Positions 44,280 to 52,419 of a DNA stretch of 64,000 nucleotides are shown here, in pieces (the first letter of the stretch is position 1; each line of letters starts with the position of its first letter). The position numbers and the translations under genes are program-made. The stretch covers positions 25,110-89,109 of the forward strand of contig NZ_BONQ01000122.1 of assembly GCF_016862795.1 (NCBI RefSeq), in the 5' to 3' direction. The DNA is from Dactylosporangium siamense. GTDB lineage: Bacteria; Actinomycetota; Actinomycetes; Mycobacteriales; Micromonosporaceae. The notes beneath the pieces are model-generated. The model was not told where the DNA came from and made no database searches. It saw nothing but the letters and a program-made list of their open reading frames with translations.

Positions 44280-44297
44280 CGATCCGGGGCTGAACGT

Positions 44298-44903
44298 TCA
44301 GTTCGGGCGCAGCGGGCGGCCCTGACCGTCGACCGGACGGCCGGCCAGCATGACGATGCCGTCGACGACGAACCACACCCACAGGCCGAACGACACGATC
44401 CAGGTCAGACCGAACGAGAAGATCCCGCAGATGATCGCCGTCCAGCCCACGATCACCGCGAGGATGATCTGCGTGATGCCCAACGCGATGTTGCCGGCGT
44501 AGATCCGGCCGATCCCGCCGAGGCCCAGGAACAGGCCCGGCAGCAGCTGCAGCAGACCCGCGACGAGCTTCGACTTGTCGGAGTAGGGCTGGCCCGTCAC
44601 CGGGTCGTAGCCGGCGTTGGCGACACCGAGCACCGGCACGCCGTAGGCCTGCTGCTGACCGTAGGCGGCCTGCTGCCCATACGGGTCGTAACCGCCGGAC
44701 GTCGGCGCGCCGGAGACCGGCAGCTGGTAGGTCGGCGAATACGGCGGGCCGGACCCGGGCGGCCCTGAGGACGGCGGCCCCGACATCGGCTGCTGCGGCG
44801 CGGCCGGCAGCGCATACGGGTCGGAAGGCTGCTGCCCGTACTGGGGCTGGCCATACGGATTGGGCTGATATGGGTCCGGCTGTCCGTAGGGTGGCTGCGT
44901 CAT
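44298..44903 (-). CDS. TM2-domain membrane protein
   Basis: A 201-residue protein. The N-terminal half (1-105) is disordered and Pro/Gln/Tyr/Gly-rich with repeated YGQ and GPP motifs. The C-terminal half is a TM2 domain: KSKLVAGLLQLLPGLFLGLGGIGRIYAGN, then two more hydrophobic segments. TM2 proteins are small membrane proteins of unknown role. The ATG lies 6 bases after TAGCCT. Downstream the gene converges on the mini zinc-ribbon gene. Confidence 0.88.
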   Translation of the reverse strand: MTQPPYGQPDPYQPNPYGQPQYGQQPSDPYALPAAPQQPMSGPPSSGPPGSGPPYSPTYQLPVSGAPTSGGYDPYGQQAAYGQQQAYGVPVLGVANAGYDPVTGQPYSDKSKLVAGLLQLLPGLFLGLGGIGRIYAGNIALGITQIILAVIVGWTAIICGIFSFGLTWIVSFGLWVWFVVDGIVMLAGRPVDGQGRPLRPN

Positions 44904-44909
44904 GGGAGC

Positions 44910-44915
44910 AGGCTA
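44910..44915 (-). promoter_or_regulatory. -10-like box TAGCCT for the TM2 gene
   Basis: TAGCCT on the minus strand ends 6 bases before the ATG at 44903, predicting a leaderless mRNA. Confidence 0.4.
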
Positions 44916-44992
44916 CGTCACCCGTCCACAGAGCAGGAGCCTGTGACCATGGTGACGTTGAGCGTTTTCACACCATGCGATCGGATGGGTGC

Positions 44993-46732
44993 ATGGACTT
45001 CGACGGCCGCAGGCCGCTCCGCACCACTGTCCGGCTCCTCGCACCCCGCAAATGGCGCATCGCCCTGGCCACCATCGCGTTCGCGGCCAAGGACAGCCCG
45101 ACCTGGCTGTTGCCGCTGCTCACCGCCAACATCATCGACGTCGTGGTGGAGCACCGGCCGTTGCTGCAGCTGTGGCTCAACGCGGCCGTCCTCGCCGTGA
45201 TCCTGCTGCAGAACATCCCCATGCACATGCTCTGGGTCCGGCAGATGAGTCTCATCGTGCGGGAGCTCGGCACCGACCTGCGCTCCGCGCTCGCCGGCCG
45301 GCTGCAGCAGCTGTCGATCAGCTTCCACACCAAGGCCGGCGCCAGCCTGCTGCAGACCAAGGTCGTGCGCGACGTCGAGAACGTGGAGATGATGCTGCAG
45401 CAGGTCGCCGCGTCCGGCACCTCGGCGGTGCTGACCCTCATCGGCGCGCTGAGCCTGACCGCGGTGCGGGTGCCGCAGTTCGTGCCGCTGTTCCTGCTCG
45501 TCGTCCCGGCGACCGCCGGGCTCGTCGCGATGGTCCGCCGCCGCTCCGGCGCCCGCAACGAGGAGTTCCGCCGCCGGGTCGAGGACCTCTCCGCCCGGGT
45601 GGACGAGATGGCGCACCTCATGCCCATCACCCGCGCCCACGCCCTGGAGACCGAGGCGCTGCACCGGGTCCGCGGCACCGTCGACGAGGTCCGCGCCGCC
45701 GGCCACCGCCTCGACCTCGTCAACGGCAGGTTCGGGGCGCTGTCCTGGGTGACCTACCAGCTGCTCGGCGCGGCCTGCCTGATCGGCGCCGGCTGGGCCG
45801 CCTGGAGCGGGTTCGCCCCGGTCAGCGCCGGCGACGTGGTCCTGCTCAGCACCTACTTCGCCGTGCTCACGAACTCCGTCATCGGCCTGTTCGGCCTGGC
45901 CCCGATCATCACCAAGGGGCTCGAGTCGATCCGGTCCGTCGGCGAGGTGCTCGCCGCCCCCGACCTGGAGCGCAACGAGGGCAAGCAGACCGTCACCGCC
46001 GTCGCGGGAGCCGTCACGCTGCAGGGCGTCGGCTACCGGTACGCCGACGCCGCGGCACCGGCGGTCCGCGGCCTCGACCTCGACGTGCGCCCCGGCGAGA
46101 CCATCGCGTTCGTCGGGCCGTCGGGCTCCGGCAAGTCGACCATGCTGAACCTGCTCATCGGGTTCATCCGCCCGACCGAGGGCCGGATCCTCCTCGACGG
46201 CGTCGACATGGAGCACATCGACCTGCGCAGCTACCGCAAGAGCGTCTCGGTGGTGCCGCAGGAGTCCGTCCTGTTCGACGGCACGATCATCGACAACGTC
46301 ACCTACGGGCTGCGGGGCATGACCGAGGAGACCGTGACCCGGGCACTGCGCGACGCCAACGCCCTGGAGTTCGTGGAGCGGCTCCCGCACGGCTGGGACA
46401 CGGTCGTCGGCGAGCGCGGCGCCCTGCTCTCCGGCGGCCAGCGGCAGCGCCTGGCGATCGCCCGGGCCCTGGTCCGCGACCCGCGGGTCCTCCTGCTCGA
46501 CGAGGCCACCTCGGCCCTGGACAGCGAGTCCGAGGCCCTGGTGCAGGAGGCCCTCACCAGGCTCATGCGGGGCCGAACGACCTTCGTCGTCGCGCACCGG
46601 CTCGCCACCGTCCGCGGCGCGGACCGGGTCGCCGTGCTGTCCGGCGGCCGGCTCGCCGAACTCGGCACCCACGACGAGCTCATCGCCGCCGACGGGCTCT
46701 TCGCCAGGCTGCACCGGCTCCAGAAAGTCTGA
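44993..46732 (+). CDS. ABC exporter half-transporter (MDR/lipid type)
   Basis: A 579-residue fused permease-ATPase. The N-terminal six-helix domain (about 20-310) is of the ABC_membrane type. The C-terminal ATPase has Walker A GPSGSGKST, Q-loop VVPQESVLF, signature LLSGGQRQR, Walker B VLLLDEATSALD and switch VAHRLATV. It should act as a homodimer exporting lipids, peptides or drugs. The ATG at 44993 is preferred for GGATGGG upstream; 44975 is an alternative. A GntR gene starts 3 bases after its stop, suggesting local control. Confidence 0.92.
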   Translation: MDFDGRRPLRTTVRLLAPRKWRIALATIAFAAKDSPTWLLPLLTANIIDVVVEHRPLLQLWLNAAVLAVILLQNIPMHMLWVRQMSLIVRELGTDLRSALAGRLQQLSISFHTKAGASLLQTKVVRDVENVEMMLQQVAASGTSAVLTLIGALSLTAVRVPQFVPLFLLVVPATAGLVAMVRRRSGARNEEFRRRVEDLSARVDEMAHLMPITRAHALETEALHRVRGTVDEVRAAGHRLDLVNGRFGALSWVTYQLLGAACLIGAGWAAWSGFAPVSAGDVVLLSTYFAVLTNSVIGLFGLAPIITKGLESIRSVGEVLAAPDLERNEGKQTVTAVAGAVTLQGVGYRYADAAAPAVRGLDLDVRPGETIAFVGPSGSGKSTMLNLLIGFIRPTEGRILLDGVDMEHIDLRSYRKSVSVVPQESVLFDGTIIDNVTYGLRGMTEETVTRALRDANALEFVERLPHGWDTVVGERGALLSGGQRQRLAIARALVRDPRVLLLDEATSALDSESEALVQEALTRLMRGRTTFVVAHRLATVRGADRVAVLSGGRLAELGTHDELIAADGLFARLHRLQKV

Positions 46733-46735
46733 TCT

Positions 46736-47407
46736 GTGAGTGTCTGCCACACTGGGCGGGTGAAGCCGCCCGGTGCGTCCGACGAGCTGGCCAGCGCGAG
46801 CCTGGTCGATCTCGCCGTGTCCCGCCTGAGCCGGGAGATCCTCAGCGGCGCCACCGACCCCGGCGAGCGCCTCGTCGAGGAGCAGTTGACCCGCCGGTTC
46901 GGCATCAGCCGGGCGCCGCTGCGGGAGGCACTGCGCCTCCTCGCGCAGCAGGGCCTGGTCGAGCACGTGCCGCGCCGGGGGGTCCGGGTGGCCACCCTGT
47001 CCGCCGACGACATCCAGGAGCTCTACGCGGTCCGCGACGTCCTGGAGCGGCACGCGGTCACCGCCACCCCGCCGGACGCCGACCTGGCCGGCATCGCCTC
47101 CGCCGTGAAGGCCATGCAGGAGGCCGACGCCCGCGGCGACCAGTTCGACGTCGCGACCGCCCACCGCGAGTTCCACGTCGCGGTGGTCGCGCTCGCCGGC
47201 AACCGCCAGCTCACCCAGGTCTACGAGTCGATCCTGGTGAAGATCCAGCTCTACATGGCGCTCAACCTGCGCCGCGAGGCCGAGGTCGCCCGCCCGCACG
47301 ACGGCGTGCACCGGCACGAGCACCTCTTCGAGGCCGTCTCGGCCCGGGACCCGGCCGCCGTGCTCGCCGCCCTGGACGCCCACGGCGCCCGCTCCTACCT
47401 GCCCTGA
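46736..47407 (+). CDS. GntR-family regulator, FCD (FadR) subgroup
   Basis: A 223-residue regulator. It has a winged helix at about 22-88 (GERLVEEQLTRRFGISRAPLREALRLLAQQGLVEH) and an all-helical FCD domain at about 100-215 with metal/ligand-binding His residues (TAHREFHVAV, HRHEHLFEAV). FCD regulators bind short palindromes and respond to carboxylates. GTG 46736 or 46760 may start it. It follows the ABC exporter by 3 bases. The FadR-like palindrome CTGTCGA-CAA-TCGACAG before the allophanate hydrolase 2 kb downstream could be its target (inference). Confidence 0.9.
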   Translation: MSVCHTGRVKPPGASDELASASLVDLAVSRLSREILSGATDPGERLVEEQLTRRFGISRAPLREALRLLAQQGLVEHVPRRGVRVATLSADDIQELYAVRDVLERHAVTATPPDADLAGIASAVKAMQEADARGDQFDVATAHREFHVAVVALAGNRQLTQVYESILVKIQLYMALNLRREAEVARPHDGVHRHEHLFEAVSARDPAAVLAALDAHGARSYLP

Positions 47408-47413
47408 GCGCGG

Positions 47414-48058
47414 CTACCCGCTCGGCGACGCCCACCCGTGCGGCGGTTCGGCGGGCTGGTGCGTGGATCGCTGCGTGGGCTGTTCGGGCGCGGACCGGGC
47501 GGGCGGCAGCGGGGCCTGCCACAGCGCCGCCTCGGCCGGGACGGTGAAGCCCGGCGGCATCGGATACCGCGGCATCGGCTGCGACCGCAGCGCCTCGACG
47601 AACCCGGGATGCGCGCGGGGCAGCTCCAGCCACAGCCCGTCGGGGCTGACCCGGACCCCGGCAAGGTAGCTGCGGTTGCTGCGGGCGATGAGCACGATGC
47701 CGGCGGCCAGGCCGATCGCGATGACGGCGATCGAGACGAGGCGCTCCTGGCCGCGGACCCGCTCGCCGAGCATGACGGCGGACAGCAGGCCGGTGAGGAT
47801 CACGCCGGCGGCGATGACGATCCGGACCGCGCGGCGCGCGGAGCAGCGGCCGCACCACGGCCACGCCGGCACGTCGATCTCCTTGCGCAGCGGCTTGAGC
47901 AGGTGATACGCGAGCCTGCCGCCCAGCGCCACGAGCGGCCACGTCCACACCGGCAGCGGCGACAGGAACGTCATCTGCCACAGCATCGTGGCGGGACGCC
48001 CGTGGCGCGGACAGACGCGCGGCACGGGCGCACCGGCGGGAATGCGGACGGGCGGCAT
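47414..48058 (-). CDS. Membrane protein of unknown function
   Basis: A 214-residue protein with an N-terminal Cys-containing stretch (VCPRHGRP; WPWCGRCSARR around the first helix). Three hydrophobic segments lie between about 25 and 130, and a soluble Pro-rich C-terminal region follows. No family recognised. The ATG at 48058 follows GGAG by 6 bases but is embedded in the 3' arm of a 16-bp inverted repeat. It is the second gene after the RTX protein on this strand. Confidence 0.6.
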   Translation of the reverse strand: MPPVRIPAGAPVPRVCPRHGRPATMLWQMTFLSPLPVWTWPLVALGGRLAYHLLKPLRKEIDVPAWPWCGRCSARRAVRIVIAAGVILTGLLSAVMLGERVRGQERLVSIAVIAIGLAAGIVLIARSNRSYLAGVRVSPDGLWLELPRAHPGFVEALRSQPMPRYPMPPGFTVPAEAALWQAPLPPARSAPEQPTQRSTHQPAEPPHGWASPSG

Positions 48059-48107
48059 GGCATGCTCCGGAGGCCGAGGGGTAGCCGGGATCATGCCATG
48101 CCGCCCG
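48049..48107 (-). promoter_or_regulatory. 16-bp inverted repeat enclosing a ribosome site and start codon
   Basis: CGGGCGGCATGGCATG at 48049-48064 is perfectly complementary to 48092-48107, with a 27-base loop. In minus-strand RNA the ATG of the downstream membrane protein is paired within the stem, and its GGAG site lies at the loop edge. It may terminate the RTX gene, attenuate the next one, or be a DNA-binding site. Confidence 0.7.
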
Positions 48108-48110
48108 CGA

Positions 48111-49094
48111 TCAGGGCAGCGGTATCAGCGTCGAACAGCTGCTCGTGGAGGCGCCGTCGGCGCCCGGGTAGCAGATGTCGGAGTCGAGGCCGCCGTTGAG
48201 CGTGTCGTAGCCGGCGTCGCCGTACAGGACGTCGTTGCCGGAGCCGCCGTTGATGGTGTCGGCGCCCTGGCGGCCGCGGAGGGTGTCGGGGCCCCCGCCG
48301 CCGTTGATGACGTCGTCACCGGAGTAGGTCGTGCACGGCGGAGGTGCCTGGATCGCGGTGGGTGCGAACATGCCGGCCGGGATCGGCTGGCAGGGCGTGG
48401 TGTACCAGCCGCCGTCGATGACGTTGGCGGACGCGTTGCCCGTCAGCGTGTCGGCCGCGCCTCCGCCGGTGAGGTTCTCGATCTCCTGGAACACGTCGAA
48501 CTCGCCGGTCAGCGGGTCACCGCCGCCCGCGGGGGCGGTCAGGGTCGCGGTGATCTTCACGGTCCGTCCCTGGAACGTGACGGTGTCGGAGCCGTTGCCA
48601 CCGTTGATCCAGTCGTTGCCCGGGCCGGAGTAGACGATGTCGTCGCCCTCCCCGCCCGAGGCGTCCCCGGCCGCGGCCTGGCCGCCGTTGGCGTGGCCGC
48701 CCATCTTGATGATGTCGTCGCCGTCGCCGCCGGCGGCGTGCACGTTCGACTTCGTGCGGTTGTCGATGATGTCGTCGAGGTCGTAGGTCTTGATGTCCAG
48801 GAACGTCGCGCCGTGGACGCAGTGGACGGTGGTCTGGGTGGCGTACGGGTAGCTGCAGGTGCTCCCGTCCGGCGTGCTGAAGGTGATCGGGTACACGTCG
48901 GTGAAGGCGACCACCCCCGCTGACGGGTTGGTGATGGTGAGCCGGTTGGCCTGGTTGAGCGCCGCCTCGTAGTGCATCTCACCGCTCATGGTGAGGGTGG
49001 CGACCGGTGGTGCCGCGTGCGCGGGGCTCACGGCGGCGACGGTGAACGCGACGCCGAGCATGACCGCGAGACCGAGTCGGGACAGTCGTCTCAT
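48111..49094 (-). CDS. Secreted RTX/hemolysin-type calcium-binding protein
   Basis: A 327-residue exported protein. It has a signal peptide (1-27, ending AHA), a beta-rich N-terminal region with a Cys pair (TCSYPY, HCVHG), then degenerate and canonical GGxGxDxUx nonapeptide repeats (GGDGDDIIK, GPGNDWING, GGGGPDTLRG, GGSGNDVLYG). These form a calcium-loaded beta-roll. A second Cys pair closes the C-terminus. Role outside the cell unknown, perhaps structural or adhesive. Unlike Gram-negative RTX toxins it has a Sec-type signal and no type I exporter neighbour. Confidence 0.88.
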   Translation of the reverse strand: MRRLSRLGLAVMLGVAFTVAAVSPAHAAPPVATLTMSGEMHYEAALNQANRLTITNPSAGVVAFTDVYPITFSTPDGSTCSYPYATQTTVHCVHGATFLDIKTYDLDDIIDNRTKSNVHAAGGDGDDIIKMGGHANGGQAAAGDASGGEGDDIVYSGPGNDWINGGNGSDTVTFQGRTVKITATLTAPAGGGDPLTGEFDVFQEIENLTGGGAADTLTGNASANVIDGGWYTTPCQPIPAGMFAPTAIQAPPPCTTYSGDDVINGGGGPDTLRGRQGADTINGGSGNDVLYGDAGYDTLNGGLDSDICYPGADGASTSSCSTLIPLP

Positions 49095-49296
49095 CGCGGC
49101 AGGGTCGCAGTGACCGTGATCACAATCCCGTGACTGTCGGATATAGAGCTCGAGTGCGGCGCGCAGCGTCGCATGGGGGGTGTGGGGTGGGAACCCCCCA
49201 CGGAACCCCCGGCGGCAGCGCGGGAGCTAGAAGTCGTACATCGACGCGTTACATGAGCCGCGGTTTGGCGAAACAGAACTGTCGACAATCGACAGC
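49095..49296. other. Divergent regulatory gap upstream of the allophanate hydrolase operon
   Basis: This 202-base region holds a G-rich hairpin (GTGGGG 49182-49187 with CCCCAC 49196-49201, flanked by G- and C-runs) and, at its right end, the operator-like palindrome. I looked for guanidine-riboswitch motifs and saw none. No gene. Confidence 0.5.
49279..49295. promoter_or_regulatory. Operator palindrome CTGTCGA-CAA-TCGACAG
   Basis: A perfect 7-bp dyad with a 3-base centre ends 1 base before the atzF start codon and overlaps a GACAAT -10-like box. This is the type of site bound by FCD/GntR regulators. A bound protein would block transcription of the operon. Confidence 0.6.
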
Positions 49297-51033
49297 ATGA
49301 CCGCTCTCGCCGCCACCCAAACGGGGATCGCCGCCCTCCGCGACGCCTATCTCCATGGGACTTTGACTCCGGCCGAGGTCGCCGAGCAGGTCATCGCTGC
49401 CGAGTCCGCGCCCGGGGTGTGGATCACGCGAGTTGCCCCGGAGGTGCTGAGGGCCCGGGCGGCCTCATTGGACGACCCGAGCCTGCCCCTGTACGGCATC
49501 CCGTTCGCGGTGAAGGACAACATCGACGTCGCGGGGATGCCGACGACCGCGGGCTGCCCGGCGTACGCGTACACCCCGGACCGCAACGCACCAGTGGTGG
49601 ACCGGCTCCTGGCGGCCGGCGCGATGCTCGTCGGCAAGACCAACCTCGACCAGTTCGCGACCGGGCTCACCGGGTCCCGCTCCCCCTACGGCGCGGTCGA
49701 GAGCGTCTTCGGCGGCGGGCTCATCGCCGGCGGGTCGAGCTCCGGCTCCGCGGTCGCCGTCGCGGCCGGCGTCGTCGCGTTCTCCCTCGGCACCGACACC
49801 GCCGGCTCCGGGCGGGTGCCGGCCGCGCTCAACGGCATCGTCGGGCTCAAACCGACCCGCGGCCTGCTCAGCACCGCCGGCGTGGTCCCTGCCTGCCGCT
49901 CGCTGGACTGTGTCTCGATCTTCACGCTCGACGTCGCCGACGCCCGCACGGTCCTGGACGTGGCCCGGGGACCGGCCACGGAGGACCCCTGGTCGCGGGC
50001 GGCCCCCGGTGAAAGCCTCCCACCGGCGGCCGTCCGCCTCGGCGTGGCGCGACCCGACGTGCTCGAGTTCGACGGCGACCACGGGCAGGCCGAGCGATAC
50101 GTCGCCGGCTGCCTCACCGCCGCGCGGCTGGCCTCGGCCGTCACCCAGGTCGACCTGGCCCCGCTGCTGGAGGCCGGGGACCTGCTCTACCAGGGGCCGT
50201 GGGTCGCCGAGCGCCTCGCCGACCTCGAGGACTTCCTCACCGGGCACGCCGACGCGGTGCTGCCGCTGACGCTGGGCATCCTGCGCGGCGGCGAGGGGTA
50301 CAGCGCCGCCGACACGTTCCGCGCCCAGCACCGGCTGCAGGCGCTCAAGGCGGAGGCGGCGCGGCTGTTCACCGCGATCGACGTGCTGGCACTGCCGACG
50401 ATCCCGACCACGTTCACCCTGGCCGAGATCGCCGAGGAGCCGCTGCGGCGCAACCTGGTCCTGGGCCGCTACACGCAGTTCGCGAACCTGCTCGACCTGG
50501 CCGTCGTCACCGTGCCCAACGGGACGACGCCGGAGGGGCGACCGGCCAGCCTGTCGCTGATCGGTCCGGCGTTCAGCGAGGACACGCTGCTCGGGCTCGC
50601 CGCCGCGTTCAAGGGCGAGGCGCTGGCCGTACACCATCCTCAGCCGCCAACGGTGGAACTGGCCGTGGCCGGTCACCACCTTCGGGGTGAGGCGCGAAAC
50701 GCCGAGCTGGTGGCACTGGGAGGGCGGTTCGCGCGCACCACGCGAACCGAGGCGTGCTACCGGCTGTTCCGGCTGCCGACGGGGGTGCCGGGCCTGGTCC
50801 GGGTCGGCGCCGGGCAGGGCGCGCAGATCGAGGTCGAGATCTGGCGGCTGCCGAGCAGCGCGGTGGGTGCGCTGCTCAGCAGTGTCAAGGCGCCCTTGTC
50901 GATCGGTTATCTGTCCACGGTGGACGGTCGGACCGTGCAGGGGTTCCTGTGCGAGGCGTACGCGGCCGGCGAGGCACAGGACATCACCGCCAGCGGGGGC
51001 TTCCGGGCCCACCGGCAAGAGGAGGGGCAATGA
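49297..51033 (+). CDS. atzF: Allophanate hydrolase
   Basis: A 578-residue amidase-signature enzyme that hydrolyses allophanate, giving 2 NH3 and 2 CO2 overall. The amidase domain (about 1-440) has K73 in AVKDNIDV, the [12 protein letters not shown] loop (145-157) and nucleophile S171 in [16 protein letters not shown]. The C-terminal domain (about 450-570, ELVALGG...CYRLFRLP) is the one specific to AtzF/DUR-type allophanate hydrolases. No urea carboxylase is adjacent, so allophanate must come from the co-encoded amidohydrolases. The ATG has no ribosome site and may be leaderless. It overlaps the next gene by 4 bases. Confidence 0.93.
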   Translation: MTALAATQTGIAALRDAYLHGTLTPAEVAEQVIAAESAPGVWITRVAPEVLRARAASLDDPSLPLYGIPFAVKDNIDVAGMPTTAGCPAYAYTPDRNAPVVDRLLAAGAMLVGKTNLDQFATGLTGSRSPYGAVESVFGGGLIAGGSSSGSAVAVAAGVVAFSLGTDTAGSGRVPAALNGIVGLKPTRGLLSTAGVVPACRSLDCVSIFTLDVADARTVLDVARGPATEDPWSRAAPGESLPPAAVRLGVARPDVLEFDGDHGQAERYVAGCLTAARLASAVTQVDLAPLLEAGDLLYQGPWVAERLADLEDFLTGHADAVLPLTLGILRGGEGYSAADTFRAQHRLQALKAEAARLFTAIDVLALPTIPTTFTLAEIAEEPLRRNLVLGRYTQFANLLDLAVVTVPNGTTPEGRPASLSLIGPAFSEDTLLGLAAAFKGEALAVHHPQPPTVELAVAGHHLRGEARNAELVALGGRFARTTRTEACYRLFRLPTGVPGLVRVGAGQGAQIEVEIWRLPSSAVGALLSSVKAPLSIGYLSTVDGRTVQGFLCEAYAAGEAQDITASGGFRAHRQEEGQ

Positions 51034-51728
51034 GTGCAAGCATCGGTCCGGTCGTCGGTGCCAGGCCCTACGCCTGGCCGTATGACGGTTCGGTCCCGGT
51101 CGAGCGCACGGCGCTGCTGTGCATCGACTGGCAGACGGACTTCTGCGGCCCGGGCGGCTACGTCGACAGCATGGGCTACGACATCGGCCTGACCCGGGCG
51201 GGGCTGCCGGCGACCGCGAAGCTGCTCGACCACGTGCGCAGCCTCGGCATGCTGGTCGTGCACACCAGGGAGGGCCACGACCCGGACCTGTCGGACCTGC
51301 CGCCCAACAAGCGCTGGCGGTCCGCGCAGATCGGCGCGGAGATCGGCTCCGCCGGCCCGTGCGGCCGGATCCTCATCAAGGGCGAGCCCGGCTGGCAGAT
51401 CGTGCCGGAGGTCGCCCCGGCACCCGGCGAGGTGATCGTCGACAAGCCCGGCAAGGGCGCGTTCTACGCCACCAACCTCGACCTGGTGCTGCGCACGCAC
51501 GGCATCACGCACATCATCCTGACCGGCATCACCACCGACGTGTGCGTGCACACGACGATGCGTGAGGCGAACGACCGTGGCTACGAGTGTCTGATCCTGT
51601 CGGACTGCACCGGCGCCACCGACCCGTCCAACCATGCCGCCGCCCTGCACATGGTCACCATGCAGGGCGGGGTCTTCGGCTGCGTCGCCACCTCCACCGA
51701 CGTGATCGCAGCGACCGTCTCCTCCTAG
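51030..51728 (+). CDS. Isochorismatase-fold amidohydrolase, biuret/triuret hydrolase type
   Basis: A 232-residue cysteine hydrolase. The triad is visible: Asp in CIDWQTDF, Lys in [11 protein letters not shown], and nucleophile Cys in [19 protein letters not shown]. Several stretches match, from memory, the structurally characterised Rhizobium biuret hydrolase: [42 protein letters not shown] and GPCGRIL. The N-terminal extension with the PY-WPY motif is shared too. It is the best candidate for biuret to allophanate, or for triuret hydrolysis. The ATG overlaps the atzF stop (ATGA), with a strong GAGGAGGGG site. Confidence 0.88.
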   Translation: MSASIGPVVGARPYAWPYDGSVPVERTALLCIDWQTDFCGPGGYVDSMGYDIGLTRAGLPATAKLLDHVRSLGMLVVHTREGHDPDLSDLPPNKRWRSAQIGAEIGSAGPCGRILIKGEPGWQIVPEVAPAPGEVIVDKPGKGAFYATNLDLVLRTHGITHIILTGITTDVCVHTTMREANDRGYECLILSDCTGATDPSNHAAALHMVTMQGGVFGCVATSTDVIAATVSS

Positions 51729-51736
51729 GAGCCTTG

Positions 51737-52417
51737 ATGGCCACAGTGGACGCTCATCCCGGACCCTTCACCTTCGACCCGGCCACCACCGCGCTCATCG
51801 TCATCGACATGCAGCGCGACTTCATGGAGCCCGGAGGTTTCGGCGAGACGCTCGGCAACGACGTCTCCCAGCTGCGCCGGGTCATCGCACCGACCGAGGC
51901 GCTGCTGCGGGCCTGCCGCGCGGCCAGCCTCACGATCATCCACACCCGCGAGGGGCACCTGCCCGACCTGTCGGACTGCCCGCCGGCCAAGCTCAACCGC
52001 GGCGAGCCGAGCCAGCGCATCGGCGCGCCGGGCCCGATGGGACGCATCCTCATCCGCGGCGAGCACGGCCACGACATCATCGACGAGCTCGCCCCGGCAC
52101 CCGGCGAGCTGGTCATCGACAAGCCCGGCAAGGGCGCCTTCTACAACACGACGCTCGGCGAGGTCCTCGCCGGGCAGGGGATCCGCAGTCTCGTCGTCAC
52201 CGGCGTGACGACCGAGGTCTGCGTGCACACCACCGTCCGGGAGGCCAACGACCGCGGCTACGAGTGTCTCGTGCTGTCGGACTGCGTCGGCTCGTACTTC
52301 CCGGAGTTCCAGGAGGCGGGCCTGAAGATGATCGCCGCGCAGGGCGGCATCTTCGGCTGGGTCGCGCCTTCCACCGCGTTCATCGCCGCACTTCAACCGT
52401 CTCTGCAGAGGACGTGA
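51737..52417 (+). CDS. Isochorismatase-fold amidohydrolase, second paralogue
   Basis: A 226-residue cysteine hydrolase with Asp in VIDMQRDF, Lys in [11 protein letters not shown] and Cys in [19 protein letters not shown]. It differs from its upstream neighbour by lacking the PY-WPY N-terminal segment, by FMEPGGFGETLGND instead of [11 protein letters not shown], and by GPMGRILIRGEHG. This predicts a different amide substrate. In a two-step scheme one paralogue would open triuret and the other biuret; which does which is not readable. AGGAG precedes its ATG by 5 bases. Confidence 0.85.
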   Translation: MATVDAHPGPFTFDPATTALIVIDMQRDFMEPGGFGETLGNDVSQLRRVIAPTEALLRACRAASLTIIHTREGHLPDLSDCPPAKLNRGEPSQRIGAPGPMGRILIRGEHGHDIIDELAPAPGELVIDKPGKGAFYNTTLGEVLAGQGIRSLVVTGVTTEVCVHTTVREANDRGYECLVLSDCVGSYFPEFQEAGLKMIAAQGGIFGWVAPSTAFIAALQPSLQRT

Positions 52418-52419
52418 TC

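Noticed and set aside
44918..47383. 821-residue minus-strand frame opposite the ABC exporter and GntR genes
   Set aside because: The plus strand carries complete Walker, signature and helix-turn-helix motifs; the antisense frame has none and is a codon-position GC effect.
49140..49215. Guanidine or ykkC-type riboswitch before atzF
   Set aside because: The hairpin is G/C-run driven and the ACGR loop or ykkC core bases are not arranged in the required stems; no urea carboxylase or guanidine exporter is adjacent.
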